A DNA stretch of 64,000 nucleotides, from contig JADCRB010000019.1 of assembly GCA_021464245.1 (NCBI GenBank), forward strand, positions 3,748,595-3,812,594, written 5' to 3'. Below, piece by piece: positions 1 through 11,220 of the stretch. The notes under the pieces are model-generated. The model did not search any database. It was not told the DNA's origin and saw only the letters and a program-made list of their open reading frames with translations. Made by a program: the position numbers and the translations under genes. This DNA comes from Carallia brachiata. Taxonomy: Eukaryota > Streptophyta > Magnoliopsida > Malpighiales > Rhizophoraceae. Position 1 is the stretch's first letter; the number at the start of each line of letters is the position of its first letter.

Positions 1-1666
1 TTGCATAAGACAGTCAAGGAAAAACTGGGAGACAAACGGTTGAACCAGACATTGACAAATGTTGTGATCCCAACATTTGACATAAAGCAACTCCAGCCTA
101 CAATCTTCTCCAGCTATGAGGTAAAAAATTACCAATGCTAGTAGCAACTTTGTCTAAACCACTAGTTATATCTGTGCTTCCTTTTCTAAATATTGGATAT
201 GAGAACTAGTTATATATTAGTGTCCACATCTGACACGTCTTGACTGTCCACACTCTTGATCAGGTGAAGAATGACTCGAGCTTGGATGCCCCATTTTCTG
301 ATATAGCATTGGAACTTCAGCTGCCCTAACTTATCTCCCATCCCATTATTTTCAAACCAAAACTTCAACAGGAAAAGTGAGATCATTCAATCTTGTTGAT
401 GGCGGTTTGGCTGCAAAGAATCCGGTATTTCTATTATATATTAATTGCTTATCAACCTCATTCCATGTTGTGCGGAAAGTAATACACAAGTTTTATGTGA
501 TTCATTAACATTAAAAAATTTTCAGGCATTTATTGCTATAAATGATGTGATGAAAGAAATGAAACGTGGGAACAACCAATTCAGGGGCATCCAGCCAACT
601 GAGTACACGTGATTTCTTGTTCTATCCTTAGGAACTGGTGAAGCTAAGAATGAGGGAAAATACTCTGCAAAAGAAGCCGCTGGGTGGGGCATATTGGGAT
701 GGTTAAGCAGTGACAATGGCAATCCTTTGATAGATAGCTACATGCAAGCTAGTACTGACATGGTTGATATTCATATGACCAGCCTTTATCCGGCCCTCGG
801 CTGCGAGGACGGCTACATCCGAATTCAGGTATTATATGATGTCTCGCACTGTGATATATAGATGGTAATTAACATCATCACATAAAAAAAACTGAAGGAA
901 AGAAAATAAGAAACAAGTGTCTATCTCTGCAAATATTGGAAACGAACAATAACTAATGAATTAAGTTGGGTACGCCACAATGGGCTCAATTTTGTACTCT
1001 TTATTAATTAGTGAATTTTTCTTGCTTTTCTAAAAAAAACACCATCCTCTTCATCAAAATTAGATATCCAAAAACAATAGGAATTTCTCTGCATCTATCT
1101 AACTATAAATGTAATCTATTACGAAAAACAGGATGACACACTTACTGGAACATTGACAGCGATGGATGTAGCCACCAAAGAAAACTTGCAGAATCTCATT
1201 ACAGTGGGTCAAAAGTTGTTGAAGAAACCACTATCAAAGGTGAATCTGAGTACTGGATGCTTTGAGCCTGTTGGTAAGGGTACAAATGAAGACACACTAA
1301 TAAGGTAACACATCTATGTATGATTAGTGTCACTACTTAAGGCATTTGTGAACATATTAGTTTGTTTTCTTTCGGTCTTGGAAAGAGGGGTCAGAACCCT
1401 ACGGGGGAGGGGAAAGTGAGGAGGGATAGAGTTCAAACCTCTACCACTACAAAAAACAACACGTCTTTTGGTCAATTGGTTTACACCTAGTTCTCTTCGC
1501 ATATTTGCATTGGATTACATAATGTAATACATAATGCCAATTTTTACTTTTGAGATTTTGACCATGTATTGGTTTATTTGAAATGTTTACATTTGAATTT
1601 TGCAGGTTGGCTAAAGCACTCTCAGATGAAAGGAAGTGTGGTGCATCTCGAGTTGCATCCAACTGA
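1..1666 (+). pseudogene. Patatin-like acyl hydrolase pseudogene, 5' part outside window
   Basis: This is the 3' portion of a patatin-like gene; base 1 aligns to base 12159 of the intact copy downstream. Exons by comparison: 1-120, 264-424, 526-828, 1132-1304, 1606-1666, with conserved GT/AG junctions. Two lesions disable it. One base is missing near 305, after SDI, which shifts the frame and gives TAA at 327-329. A TGA lies at 610-612 where the intact copy has Arg (TEYTR). Further changes include Asn to Lys beside the catalytic DGG motif. The last three exons remain open and very similar to the intact gene, so inactivation looks recent. The 6th intron holds a SINE-like insertion (about 1370-1490) shared with the intact copy. 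A truncated protein or regulatory transcript cannot be excluded. Confidence 0.85.
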
Positions 1667-2419
1667 ATAATGATACATGCCATCATTCAGCTGCTACATA
1701 AGATATGTAAGTAAGTGTATATGAATAATGATCATGCTCGTATTTCATTTCGTAGCTATATTTGTACGCGCAATATGTAATCTTTGAATGATGATGTACC
1801 CGTGGAACATCTCAATAAACAGGTCAAGTCCAAAACTTCAATTTTGGGCTCGGACTCATATTCTATTAAAACGTACAATCATGTGATAGTCATCTACAAG
1901 TATATCATCAAATCAAAGTTCTGACGAGAGCTTTAGTCCTTTTCCGCAGTTGGACTGCCATCCATTAAGAACATTGCTTCACTTATATGAAAAACAAGTC
2001 TAAAATTGAAATTTCAATTTGAATTACATTATCACTGTTTTTTTTTTTTTTTTTTCCTCCGGATTGCTAGGCACCAGAAATTGAAAAACTAAGATAGCAA
2101 GCGAAGCCACTGCACCCCTGCCTAAAGCCCGACAAACCCAAATTTGCAAAGAGTCGAACTATGAAGACAGAAGAAATAGGTATAGACTAATGCTAACATT
2201 GAGTTTTACCTCTATTAAATAATTATTTATTTATTTTTTTTACAAAATTAAGTTCTAAATATATTTAGTGTTATCTTAAATATACTTATTACTTTAAGTC
2301 TTGCTAAAAAAAATTTTTCTGCTACCTATTTCTATTATACGGCTATTTTCTATAACAACCTGCAGGTTTTTCTCAAATGCAAATTAAAATATTTTTGACC
2401 AAATGAAAAAGCGGGCCAT

Positions 2420-3185
2420 TTGAGCTAAACAATCCAACTACTTCCAAAGCAAAGGAGATAAATTACAAGCCCGCAAAGGAGATAAATTACAAGCCCACAA
2501 TAGATGCATGATAGTTTTAGCTTGGCGGTTGCAAAGAGGGCAGAGATTAGACCGGGAAGCCCCGTACGCTAGCGTTCATAATTAGTCAGAATTCTCTATG
2601 CGCTATATGCCAAAGGAAACAATGCAATTTTTTAGGACAACTCAGTTTCCAAAGTTTCATGAAACACGACTACCAGCAGTTGCACTCTACAGGTGTTAGA
2701 ATGGAATGATACGCAATTTTACACGAAAAACTGCCATCGGAGGAAGCAGCTCATGCTAGGACATTCAAGGAAATCATCCTGATGAGAGCGTAACACAATA
2801 GGTGCAAGACAGCGAATAATCTCCGGAGGTAAGAGTGGATGGAGTTTTTGCTAGATCCAACTAACATCAGAGTCTCAAAAATCAGCAACTTTCAGCTGAT
2901 TTTCTTCTAGTAGGAGGTGATGGGTTACAAACTGTTCAAGGGAGTCATTGCCACATCAAGAATCAACCCAAATGTTTACCGGCCTACCATGACCCAGCCG
3001 CCATTTAATCCCACGGTTCAAAACATATTGCACTCGCGCCATACTACGCCAACTGTGAGAAGCAACCCATTTATATTGGACTAAAGCGTTCCCTCTCGAC
3101 AATACTTCCCCTTTGATAACTGAACCCATAAACTGTCATGCTCTGTTACGACATGCCAATTAAGCTCGGCCAAAAGCACTTGGTT
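2420..3185 (-). pseudogene. LINE (L1-type) ORF2 C-terminal remnant with zf-RVT domain
   Basis: Read on the minus strand, broken frames match the region after the reverse transcriptase of plant LINEs. Around 3185-2950 lie peptides such as DSLWVQLSKGKY and RGIKWRLGHGRPVNIWVDS. Near 2690-2440 the zinc-binding zf-RVT segment is visible (LWKLSCPKKL, then NLCPLCNRQAKTIMHLLWAC, with the Cys-x2-Cys and His/Cys ligands). Frames change several times and stops are frequent, so it is an old non-coding fossil. A 20-base direct duplication (about 2455-2495, agcccgcaaaggagataaattaca type) lies at its distal end. No polyadenylated tail or target-site duplication could be identified. The RT and endonuclease domains are absent. 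Confidence 0.7.
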
Positions 3186-3769
3186 TGCTATATGAGATGG
3201 AAAAAAAAGTAGAGTTCCAAAAAATTTTTTATGCAATTTTTTTGCCTGAATTATATCAGGTTTTCTATTTTTTACAATAAAAATGTTATTTTTTGTAATA
3301 AAAAATTATAAAAATTATTTTTATAAATAGAATTAAATTATAAAAAATGCTTACTTTAATAAAATTAACTATTAAAAAATAAAAATTCATTTTAATGTAT
3401 AATTGTAAATATAATAGAACATCTCAATATACAAGATATCCATATTTACAGTATTTATGAAGGGTAAACGTGCTAATTTTCATTATTATTCTTGTAGCAA
3501 TGTTATTTCATGACTTAAATAAACTTTCAAATATATTCTAATGACATACTATATAAAATTGTAAATAAAATTTAGATGACTACTAAATTATTTTTAAATA
3601 AGTTATTCACAAGTTTTATCGAGCCGAACCTATCTTTACTTAAACTTAATTTATTTATTAAATCAGCTTTATTATAAAGTTTTGAATGAACTTTTACCGA
3701 GTCAAGTTACTGAAATTTTTAATAAATGTATTAATCCGTTAACACCCCTATATATGTTCTTCTATATCC

Positions 3770-4300
3770 TTTTGCTTTTTGAAAAGATATTTTGCTCTAT
3801 ATTTTGCACAACTTCCTCGTTGTGATGCTTTCATTATGCTTTTTTTTTTCTCCCCATGTTGAAGCTCAAGTCAAAGTGCCAATGTGTCCCCGAAAATTCT
3901 AATTTAACTCATATTTTTTATAAATATAACTTATTCATAATTTTTATATATAAGTGAAATCTATTTAAAATAAAAAAATAAAAAAAAACATATTTATATA
4001 ATGTAAAATCATAAGTGTGCTTTACTCATTAAAAAAAAAAGAAGTAAATAAGCAAGCATCCATTGTTCCTCATTTTGTCAAGGGGTGAAGCACTCGGGGG
4101 TGACATGTGATTTATAAGATACATATGCGGACGTGACACTAACAACAAATAACGGTAAAATTTTAGAGAGATCAACTTTGATTAATTAGTTAAAATTTCA
4201 AATTATAGATTTCGGATTTGAATCTAGGAAATACAAATAAAATTAATAATAATATTATTGTTACTATTTTGATATTAATAATAATATTATTTATAACTTA
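3770..4300. repeat. Dispersed duplicated segment, copy 1 of 2
   Basis: A stretch including gaaaagatattttgctctat, the gatgctttcat block, and a long run around 4080-4210 is repeated in the same orientation at about 22225-22560. Similarity is high over several hundred bases, with small indels and a trinucleotide-type AAT tract near the end of each copy. No reading frame is shared. It is either a dispersed non-autonomous element or the remains of a segmental duplication bracketing the patatin cluster. The surrounding 3200-5280 interval is otherwise AT-rich with no supported gene. Confidence 0.6.
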
Positions 4301-5394
4301 ATGGTTTACAAACTAAAATTTTTGACCCAGAACTTTTTAACAAGTGACGAGACCTTAGTTCTTAATTTTCAAGTAGCTATTGTCCCAGGAACTCCATCCA
4401 AAGCTCTTGGGAGTGGAGATTTTGAAAGAAAATTAAGAATTATTGACCCCACCATGTACCATGTAATTTGGTAAAATTTTTTTAGTAAAAGTTTAATTGG
4501 AAAAGAGATTTTACTGTAAATTTTATGAATAATCTAAATGCAACATACATCTAATCAGATTATAATAGTCTAATTTATGTCTACAGGCACGGGCTGAACT
4601 AGACTATTTTTTTTTTTAAATACAATAATTATTACCCGAATACGTTTCTTGGTGCACCCAAAATACAATCCATATTTGAGGGAATTTGAGGAACTGAAAT
4701 TTGGACATCCGATACCCTCCCCAAGAACTTTGCTTTTATGGGCTACCACACCAGGTTTCAAGTTTCGGTTCTTTAAGGTATTAGGATGTCTCCATCCCTT
4801 TCAAAAATTTTAATATTATATGTTAACATAACGTTTAAAAAATTCTAAATTAGAGTAGTTAACATGATTGATTAAATAACAAATATTTATTACCCCAAGA
4901 TGGTGTATAATTTTTAAAAAAATTTTGAAATTAATTTTATGTGTCCAATATATATATGACATAGTAATGATAAAAAAAATATCAAATACATATGTTTATC
5001 CAACACAACTATAAAATGTGCATTATATGTGGATCAAAAGTGTATAATATGTCTGTCTAAATTTTTTTATTTTAATTTTTTATTATACATTTTTAAAGTA
5101 TCTGATATATGTTTGATAAGTGTCAAATATATGTCGTATTTAACACATATATCAAATATAAATACACATCATTTCAAAAATATCCGTATATTATATCTTG
5201 ATAGCGATGGAACTGAAATGGATTCCTTGGTAAATTTAGGAGCCGTTTGTAGACGCTATTAATTTTTTGTTGCTGTTTCTTATTTTTTATTTTTTTGTTT
5301 TTGTTGTTTGTTTAATTTTTGTGTTTATTGTTGTCATTTTTTTTACAAGAATAAAAAAGTAGATAGAGAAAGGATAGCGAGAGATATGGTAAAA

Positions 5395-6335
5395 AAAAGT
5401 ATGAATACAGAGAGAAAAAGAGACGAGAGAGAGAGAGAGAGTAGAGAAAGAATGATTAGAGAGAGAAAAAGGAGAGAGAAATAGGGTAGAGAGAACATGA
5501 GTAGAGAGAATGGAAGAGAGAGAAAAGAGAGAGGGTAGAGAAAGAATGAGTAAAGAAAATGGTAGAGAGAGAAAAATAAGAGAGAGAGAGAGGGTAGAGA
5601 GAGAATGAGTAGAGATACTGGTAAAGCGAGAAAAAAGAGAGAGAATGTGGCTAGAGGGAGCATGAGTAGAGAGAATGGTTAAGCGTGAAAAAAGGAGACA
5701 AAGTGTGGGTAGAGAGAGAAAAAGAAGAGAGAGAGATAATAGAGAGAGAATGAGTAGAGAGAATGATAGAGCGAGAAAAAAGAGATAGTGTGAGTAGAGA
5801 GAGAATGGTAGAGAGAGAAAAAGGGAGAGACAGGGTAGAGAGAGAATCAGAAAAGAGAATGGTAGAGTAAGAAAAAGGAGAGAGAGTGAGGGTAGACAGT
5901 GAACGGTAGAGAGAGACAAAATGAGAGAGAGAGGGTATAGAGAGAATGAGCCGAAAGAATGGTAGAGTGAGAAAAAATAGAGTATGGGTAGAGAGAAAAT
6001 TGTGGAGATGAAAAAGAAGAGAGAGAGGGTAGAGAGAGAATGAGTAGACAGAATGATTGAGGGAGAAAAAGGAAAGAGCGAGTGGGTAGAGAGAGAATGA
6101 GTAGAGAGAGAAGAATGAGAGAAAGAGAGTGAGACTAGAGAAAGAATGAGTAGAGAGAATAGTAGAGATAGAACAAGGAGAGAGAGAGGGTAGAGAGAGA
6201 AAGCATAGAGAGAGAAATAGTAGAGACAGAAAAAATAGAGAGGGATAGAGAGAGGATGAATAGAGAGAGATATAGTGAAGAAGGTTGATAGAGAGAGAAA
6301 AAGTAATGAGAGAAAGTATAGAAAGGAAAGTGAAA
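5395..6335. repeat. Purine-rich GAGAGA-type tandem minisatellite
   Basis: About 0.94 kb in which the plus strand is almost only A and G with scattered T. It is built from degenerate units of roughly 45-60 bases combining gtagagagagaatgag, tagagagaatggtagag and gagaaaaaggagagag. The strand asymmetry is extreme: the minus strand is Ser/Leu/Phe/Tyr-rich in all translations. This explains a 370-codon open frame at 5287-6399 (minus) and a 106-codon one at 5343-5663, which I regard as low-complexity artefacts. Polypurine tracts of this kind can adopt triplex DNA and are also GAGA-factor/BPC-type binding substrates in plants; neither role is shown here. Confidence 0.9.
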
Positions 6336-6989
6336 AATAAAATAGAAAAATATCTTTTATTATTTTTTTATTCTGTTTTTTTCTTTGAAAAATTTTCATA
6401 TTTCAAAAAAAAATGAAAACAAAAACGATAACAAACATGTTTTAATTTTTTTTATATAAAAAATAAACAGAAAATAAAAAAAAATCATACTGAACCTTAC
6501 TTGACTCCAATGACTTTTAAATTAATTCCTCGACTTTGCGTGCCAACTTTTCAGGCAATTTGCGTGGAATTTGATGTGACTTGCTTGCTAATCATCCTGA
6601 AATTTGACTGTGTCATTCTCTATATCTTGAATCCATACTTCAATTAACACTTACATATAAATTAAATTAAACAAAAAAAAGTTTAATTTGATTTATTTTT
6701 TTAATAAATATAATTTATTCAGAATCTTATATAATATAATAAGTAAAATTTATTTAAAATAAAAAATAAAAAAATAAATTTATATACTATAAAATTATTA
6801 ATAAATTATACTAAAAAAATAAAATTAATAAACATTATATTCAAATCATTGAAATTTAATTACACAAAATAGACAAAAAATTGAAGTTGTAGTTATAAGA
6901 AACATATGGCCTGCGGTAAAGACTATAGAGTTATACTAGTCCGTTTTCTTCTATATTTACAGGAGTCTTTTAAACATGTATAAGCTTCT

Positions 6990-7345
6990 TTTTTTTTTTT
7001 TAACATAAAAAAAATTTATTGCAAGTATATCAGTTATCAGATTTCTGAGTTGAGACTAGCTTTGGACTATCAGAATACCTCATTCAACTGTCTGTAAAGG
7101 GACAAACTTAATACTTGAACACTATTAAGTTTGAATGTGACTCCCTCAAACCGATAATGATGTTAACGAGTTGTGAACCAGTACAGTGCCGCAAGAGATG
7201 AAGGTAGGGAGGCTGGTGTTGCCTCAAATGTTGACATCAAGACTCGAATCTAAATTAGACGTGAAGAAAGTACGTCGAATTGTTATTAGACTACCACATC
7301 GAGTAATAGCTTGAACATGTATAAGCTTAAACAACCAAATATTTT
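6990..7345 (-). repeat. SINE-like dispersed repeat, copy A
   Basis: One of at least six related copies in the window. On the minus strand it starts with a tRNA-like segment (gtggtagtctaataac, then agattcgagtct resembling box B) near 7330-7230. It ends in a conserved core (ctgataactgatatacttgc) followed by an A-rich tail at about 7000-6985. Copies occur in both orientations, which supports transposition rather than local duplication. The family name is unknown to me, and assignment as a tRNA-derived SINE is an inference from box-B-like and A-tail features. Confidence 0.5.
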
Positions 7346-7534
7346 ATCTATCTTGGATTAGCTTTATTTGTTGGGTTTCACATTTATTGCACTAGCCTAG
7401 TGTTACACATTGTTGGACCTTTGAGCATTTTTTTTTTTAACGATTGCTCGTAAGCTTAGTGTACATTAATTATTAGGCCTTTGAGCAATTGCTCATAAGT
7501 CATCATCCTTTTTTATATTTTAGTAACTTTTTCT

Positions 7535-8350
7535 TTTTTCCGAATTTTAACATTATTCATAACATCCATATAATCACAAGGATATCCGTTGAATAAAAAC
7601 AGGCTGACAAACCGTAACCAAACACGCTCATAGGGTTTAAAAAGAACTACAGTAATCTCCTAAATGTCACAGGTATTCAGCTCGCAAGCTAAAAAATTAA
7701 AGCTGACCCCGCTAGACAAAGCAAAAAAAACCCAAATTAAGCATTACACCATCGTGAAGAGGCCATCTAAATGACAAACGTTCCCACTTGTTTCCCAACT
7801 CAGAACCACTCGTGCTACAACTATCTGCAAGGACCACCATAACCACTAGGAGTAAGACTAAACAGCCTTGCCAATTCCACTGGGAGTAAGACTAAAGAGC
7901 CTTGCCAATCACTACAAGGATAATTGCAACAAGAACTCAGCCCTACTGTGCATACCAGGAAGAACGCTAATTAGCAGTACCATCAAGTCACCACAAGAAA
8001 CCCACTCCCAATCATGCACTACAACATAGGACCCAGGAGCAATAATTCCCCAAACCATCCCACCAGCACCCATCATCCCAAGAAGCCAAACCCAGTGCAT
8101 ATCCACCTTTCCTATACTCAACTATCGACCACATAGTCTGCTACTAGCATCCATCTTCCCTTTCAAGCTCACCTACCACCCATTCCCATCAATCAGACTC
8201 ATACAAAGGCACACCAAAATCACCATGCTTTAGAGAAAAACAAAAAGACTCCACTGTAAATCCCGGCAGCCCGGCTAGTACAACATCATTTAAGCCAACA
8301 AGGCAAATGGACCACGCAATTGTGATCGTATAGAATATAGCTCATATCCT
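7535..8350 (-). repeat. Probable LINE 3' region, with a short tandem duplication
   Basis: The minus-strand end at about 7600-7540 (ggatatccttgtgattatat ... atgaataatgtt, then A-rich) is very similar to the fragment at 9368-9435. This suggests both are 3' tails of the same LINE family. Inside, at about 7848-7915, a ~35-base unit (taggagtaagactaaacagc then cttgccaatt) is repeated twice in tandem. Local GC is higher than in the flanks and no conserved open frame is visible. The small open frame at 7912-8121 (minus) has no recognisable features. Assignment rests on the tail similarity only. Confidence 0.35.
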
Positions 8351-8439
8351 AGCCGACCACTCCTCACAACTCTTCATTTATCTCTTTTTCTAGCCCATTA
8401 ATTAATGACAAGAAAATAATACCCCAGCACTCTGAGCTA

Positions 8440-9345
8440 TGTCCGAAAAAAGTGATCGTACCCCTTGTTGCACTTCCTTTTCAATTACCATGTCTACCAT
8501 TCTAGCAATAGTGGCGTCCTCATTCCCTACTGTCATCAAACCCATCAATTTCCCCACTTCCGAAATAGCTTTTGCTTCTTTTCTTGCAATCAGATTGCAA
8601 CATCGAATGTGCGAACCCGATATTTCAATACCCCCTAACGTTATCTCCCTTTGTTTCTCCATTATTGTAGCTATAGACTTCCTCCCTTTTCCCTTCTTTC
8701 TTACTTTGGTTTTCAGTTGTATCCTTTTTACTATTTTTTCGTCTTAAAATTTTCCCTATTTTCTGTAACCATAATCTCAGATATTGAAGTTGAATCTTGA
8801 GACTCTTTTTCTCATCTGAATTCAATACACCAAACTTCACAAGTTCCATACATATAACACCACTGGAGGCAGAATTAGTAAGTGATATCCGAAAAATCTC
8901 CCAATAATCAAGCAGAATAACAAGGAACCACAACTCGAGAACTTCATCATCAAACTTAATGCCATACCTGATAATTCATCAATAAGTCTTTAAAATTCAT
9001 TTAAGTGATCAGCAACTAAACTTAATTTTTCGTGTCTCAATTGCATCATTTTCTTCAACAAGAACTTCTTGTAATCAGACTTTGAAGTATACAATGTCCC
9101 AAGATTGGTCCACAAAGCTCGTGATGTTTCTCACTATAAATGTGATTATAAAAAATATTGTTCATGCTCAAATTCTTATTTCTCATCTGTCTTCAACTCA
9201 GGTTTAGTAGAGCAAACACGGACAAATACAACTTCTTCATCAATAAGAAAATTTTCATTTTACTCCTCTAAATATCATAAGTGGTATCATTCAGAAAAAT
9301 TATTCTATTCACAGTGGCATCCATTAATCAAACAAGCCAAATACA
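8440..9345 (-). pseudogene. Fossil Ty1/copia gag (UBN2-type) fragment
   Basis: On the minus strand the order of motifs matches a copia gag. Near 9300 is an N-terminal DTTYDIWRSKMKIFL segment. Near 9100-9010 are LWTNLGTLYTSKSDYKKFLL and MMQLRHEKLSLVADHLNEF. Near 8960-8800 are DDEVLELWFLVILLDYWE and NSASSGVICMELVKFGVLNS. A basic stretch follows, then a corrupted CCHC-like knuckle at about 8600. At least two frameshifts and an in-frame stop separate these pieces, and no pol follows. Gag normally packages element RNA; this copy cannot. The open frames at 8439-8747 and 9105-9440 on the plus strand are antisense shadows. Confidence 0.65.
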
Positions 9346-9367
9346 TTACTCAAAGTTTTGATACTAA

Positions 9368-9435
9368 TTTTTTTTTGAACGGCAATGATAATATTATTCA
9401 TAGCATCCTCATAAAACCAGGATACTCTTGCAAAA
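9368..9435 (-). repeat. Short 5'-truncated LINE tail
   Basis: The minus strand reads atcctggttttatgaggatg ... ctatgaataatattatcatt followed by a run of A (9378-9369). It closely resembles the tail at 7540-7600. It abuts the start of the copia gag fossil, consistent with a heavily truncated insertion beside it. Confidence 0.4.
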
Positions 9436-10304
9436 TTTAAACCGACTGCATCCTCATATTACTCGTTGAGAGAAACGTGAGAGTTCAAAATTGAGAGAAA
9501 TCTGAACAGAATTTAAATAAACGACTGATTCACAAACTTGAAAATGCATCTTAATTTAAAATCTTAGAGCATTGCGTTTGTTGGTCTTTTTTTATTTGTC
9601 TATTACTTTCTTCTTGTTCTCACTGACAATGCGAGATTTTTTAATTATTTAGCCCACACTTAAAATTCCAATATTTCCCACGAGTACACTATCAATAAAC
9701 CTAGCACACTCCTCTTCAATAAGACAATTACTAATTCCGTCGGTCCCATCCACCAACGGTTCCCAAAGGTAAAGTCCACTTTACCACGCCTTCTTCCACA
9801 TCCGAGCTGTCATGCACACTTACATATTTTCATCTCTCAAAAACTATTGTAATACGATGACAATGACATGGCAACAAGCCCCACATTCTCGCGGACACGC
9901 CTGATGCGTCAAGCATCATATGGGTTTACGGCCTAGGCCAAAAATTTGTCTTTGAACGACGAAATTTCATTGACTATTTGACAACAAAAGGAAAGAAAGT
10001 AGGCCACTAAAAAATTGTCCAAAATTTTGTCCTACTGCGAAGAAGCGTCGAATTTTTGCAATTATCATTAAGCCTTTTTCAACAAAAAAAAAAGGAATAT
10101 ATTTTATTATTTTTTTATTATAAAAAATATCACAATAGTGGGTAGATACCGAAAATCGAAAAAATTGCAAAAATTTCAAACAAAAAAAACTTCTAGTTGT
10201 ATTGGGACTCCAAAAGAAAGGCCACAAAAAACAGCCATGCTTTTGGTTCGACTACCTGGCCTATGTCGAGAGTAAACCTCTCTTACCTACGTGACCTAAT
10301 AATT

Positions 10305-10625
10305 GTTTTTTTATCATACAAAAAAATTCATCACAAGTACATCAGTCATCAGATCTGATAGTTTGGATCGAAGTAACCCTTATTTATCTGCTCTATTCAA
10401 TCCAATCTATAAAAAAGATTTACCACACAAATACTGTTAGATCTAAACCCTCCCGCAAGCTGATAAAATAATGTTAACGAGTCTATAATTAAGGCCGTGT
10501 GCTTATGGTCAGTCCAGATAATTTCCAAAGTCAAAGCCTCCAAGTGCTATTTATAGAACTCGAAACCAAGTCAGACGTATGAAAAACACGTCGAGTTACC
10601 ATAACGTGAATACGGTGGTACATGA
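10305..10625 (-). repeat. SINE-like dispersed repeat, copy B
   Basis: Same family as 6990-7345: the plus strand begins with T/A-rich sequence, then cacaagtacatcagtcatca. It ends with a block ctcgaaaccaagtcagacgt followed by cacgtcgagttaccataacg, equivalent to the tRNA-like head of copy A read backwards. It lies about 600 bases upstream of the intact patatin-like gene. Diverged, no coding capacity. Confidence 0.45.
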
Positions 10626-11073
10626 CCTAATAATAGAGCTAAAGAATACGGTAATTTGCATTTAAACCATTTAGCATGTTTGAAGAAATTCCTTTTATAG
10701 ATAGTCAACGAATAATCTCAGTTAATTTTCATGGAAATTATTTAACACGTTTATGCGTCCATTTGCCTTTGGTCAATAATTGAAATATTCTGTTTAAAAA
10801 TTAGATGTAAGCATTTAGCGTTGGTTCTTACTAATTATAATCATTTTTTGAGTGAGTAACATTTATTTGTGATTTAACACAATCCTAAAATTTTTTTATT
10901 TTTTTATTGGAAATAAATCTCACTTATTGTGTGATATAATATTACAATTAAATTATATTTATTAAAAAATATAAATTAAATTAAATTATTTATTTATTTT
11001 TTTGATTGACTACAAACAAGGGATGGACGACTTCTTAGCCTATTCCACGTAAGTGTGTTCATCTAATTTTGTG

Positions 11074-11081
11074 TATAAATA
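11074..11081 (+). promoter_or_regulatory. TATA box of the intact patatin-like gene
   Basis: TATAAATA lies 140 bases before the ATG at 11221, giving a likely 5' leader of about 110 bases. An ACGT core (ccacgtaag) sits about 30 bases upstream. Position and sequence fit a plant core promoter; the start site itself is not shown. Confidence 0.65.
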
Positions 11082-11220
11082 GCCTCTAAGGCGCTTGGGA
11101 GATTACCAAACTTAAAACTCTCACATTCGAGTGTTCCAGCGGCGCACTTGATAGACTTTCAAACAACTTCTCTACGCCCTCTCTTGAAAAATTTCAGCTT
11201 GCTTTCTCAACTTTTTCTAC

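Noticed and set aside
522..722. Minus-strand frame conserved between the two patatin copies (also 12677-12871)
   Set aside because: Antisense shadow of patatin exon 5; similarity follows from the duplicated coding exon.
5287..6399. 370-codon minus-strand open frame rich in Ser, Leu, Phe and Tyr
   Set aside because: It is the translation of the purine-rich tandem repeat; composition follows repeat register, and overlapping frames look the same.
9105..9440. 111-codon plus-strand frame
   Set aside because: Antisense to the copia gag fossil and LINE tail; no features of its own.
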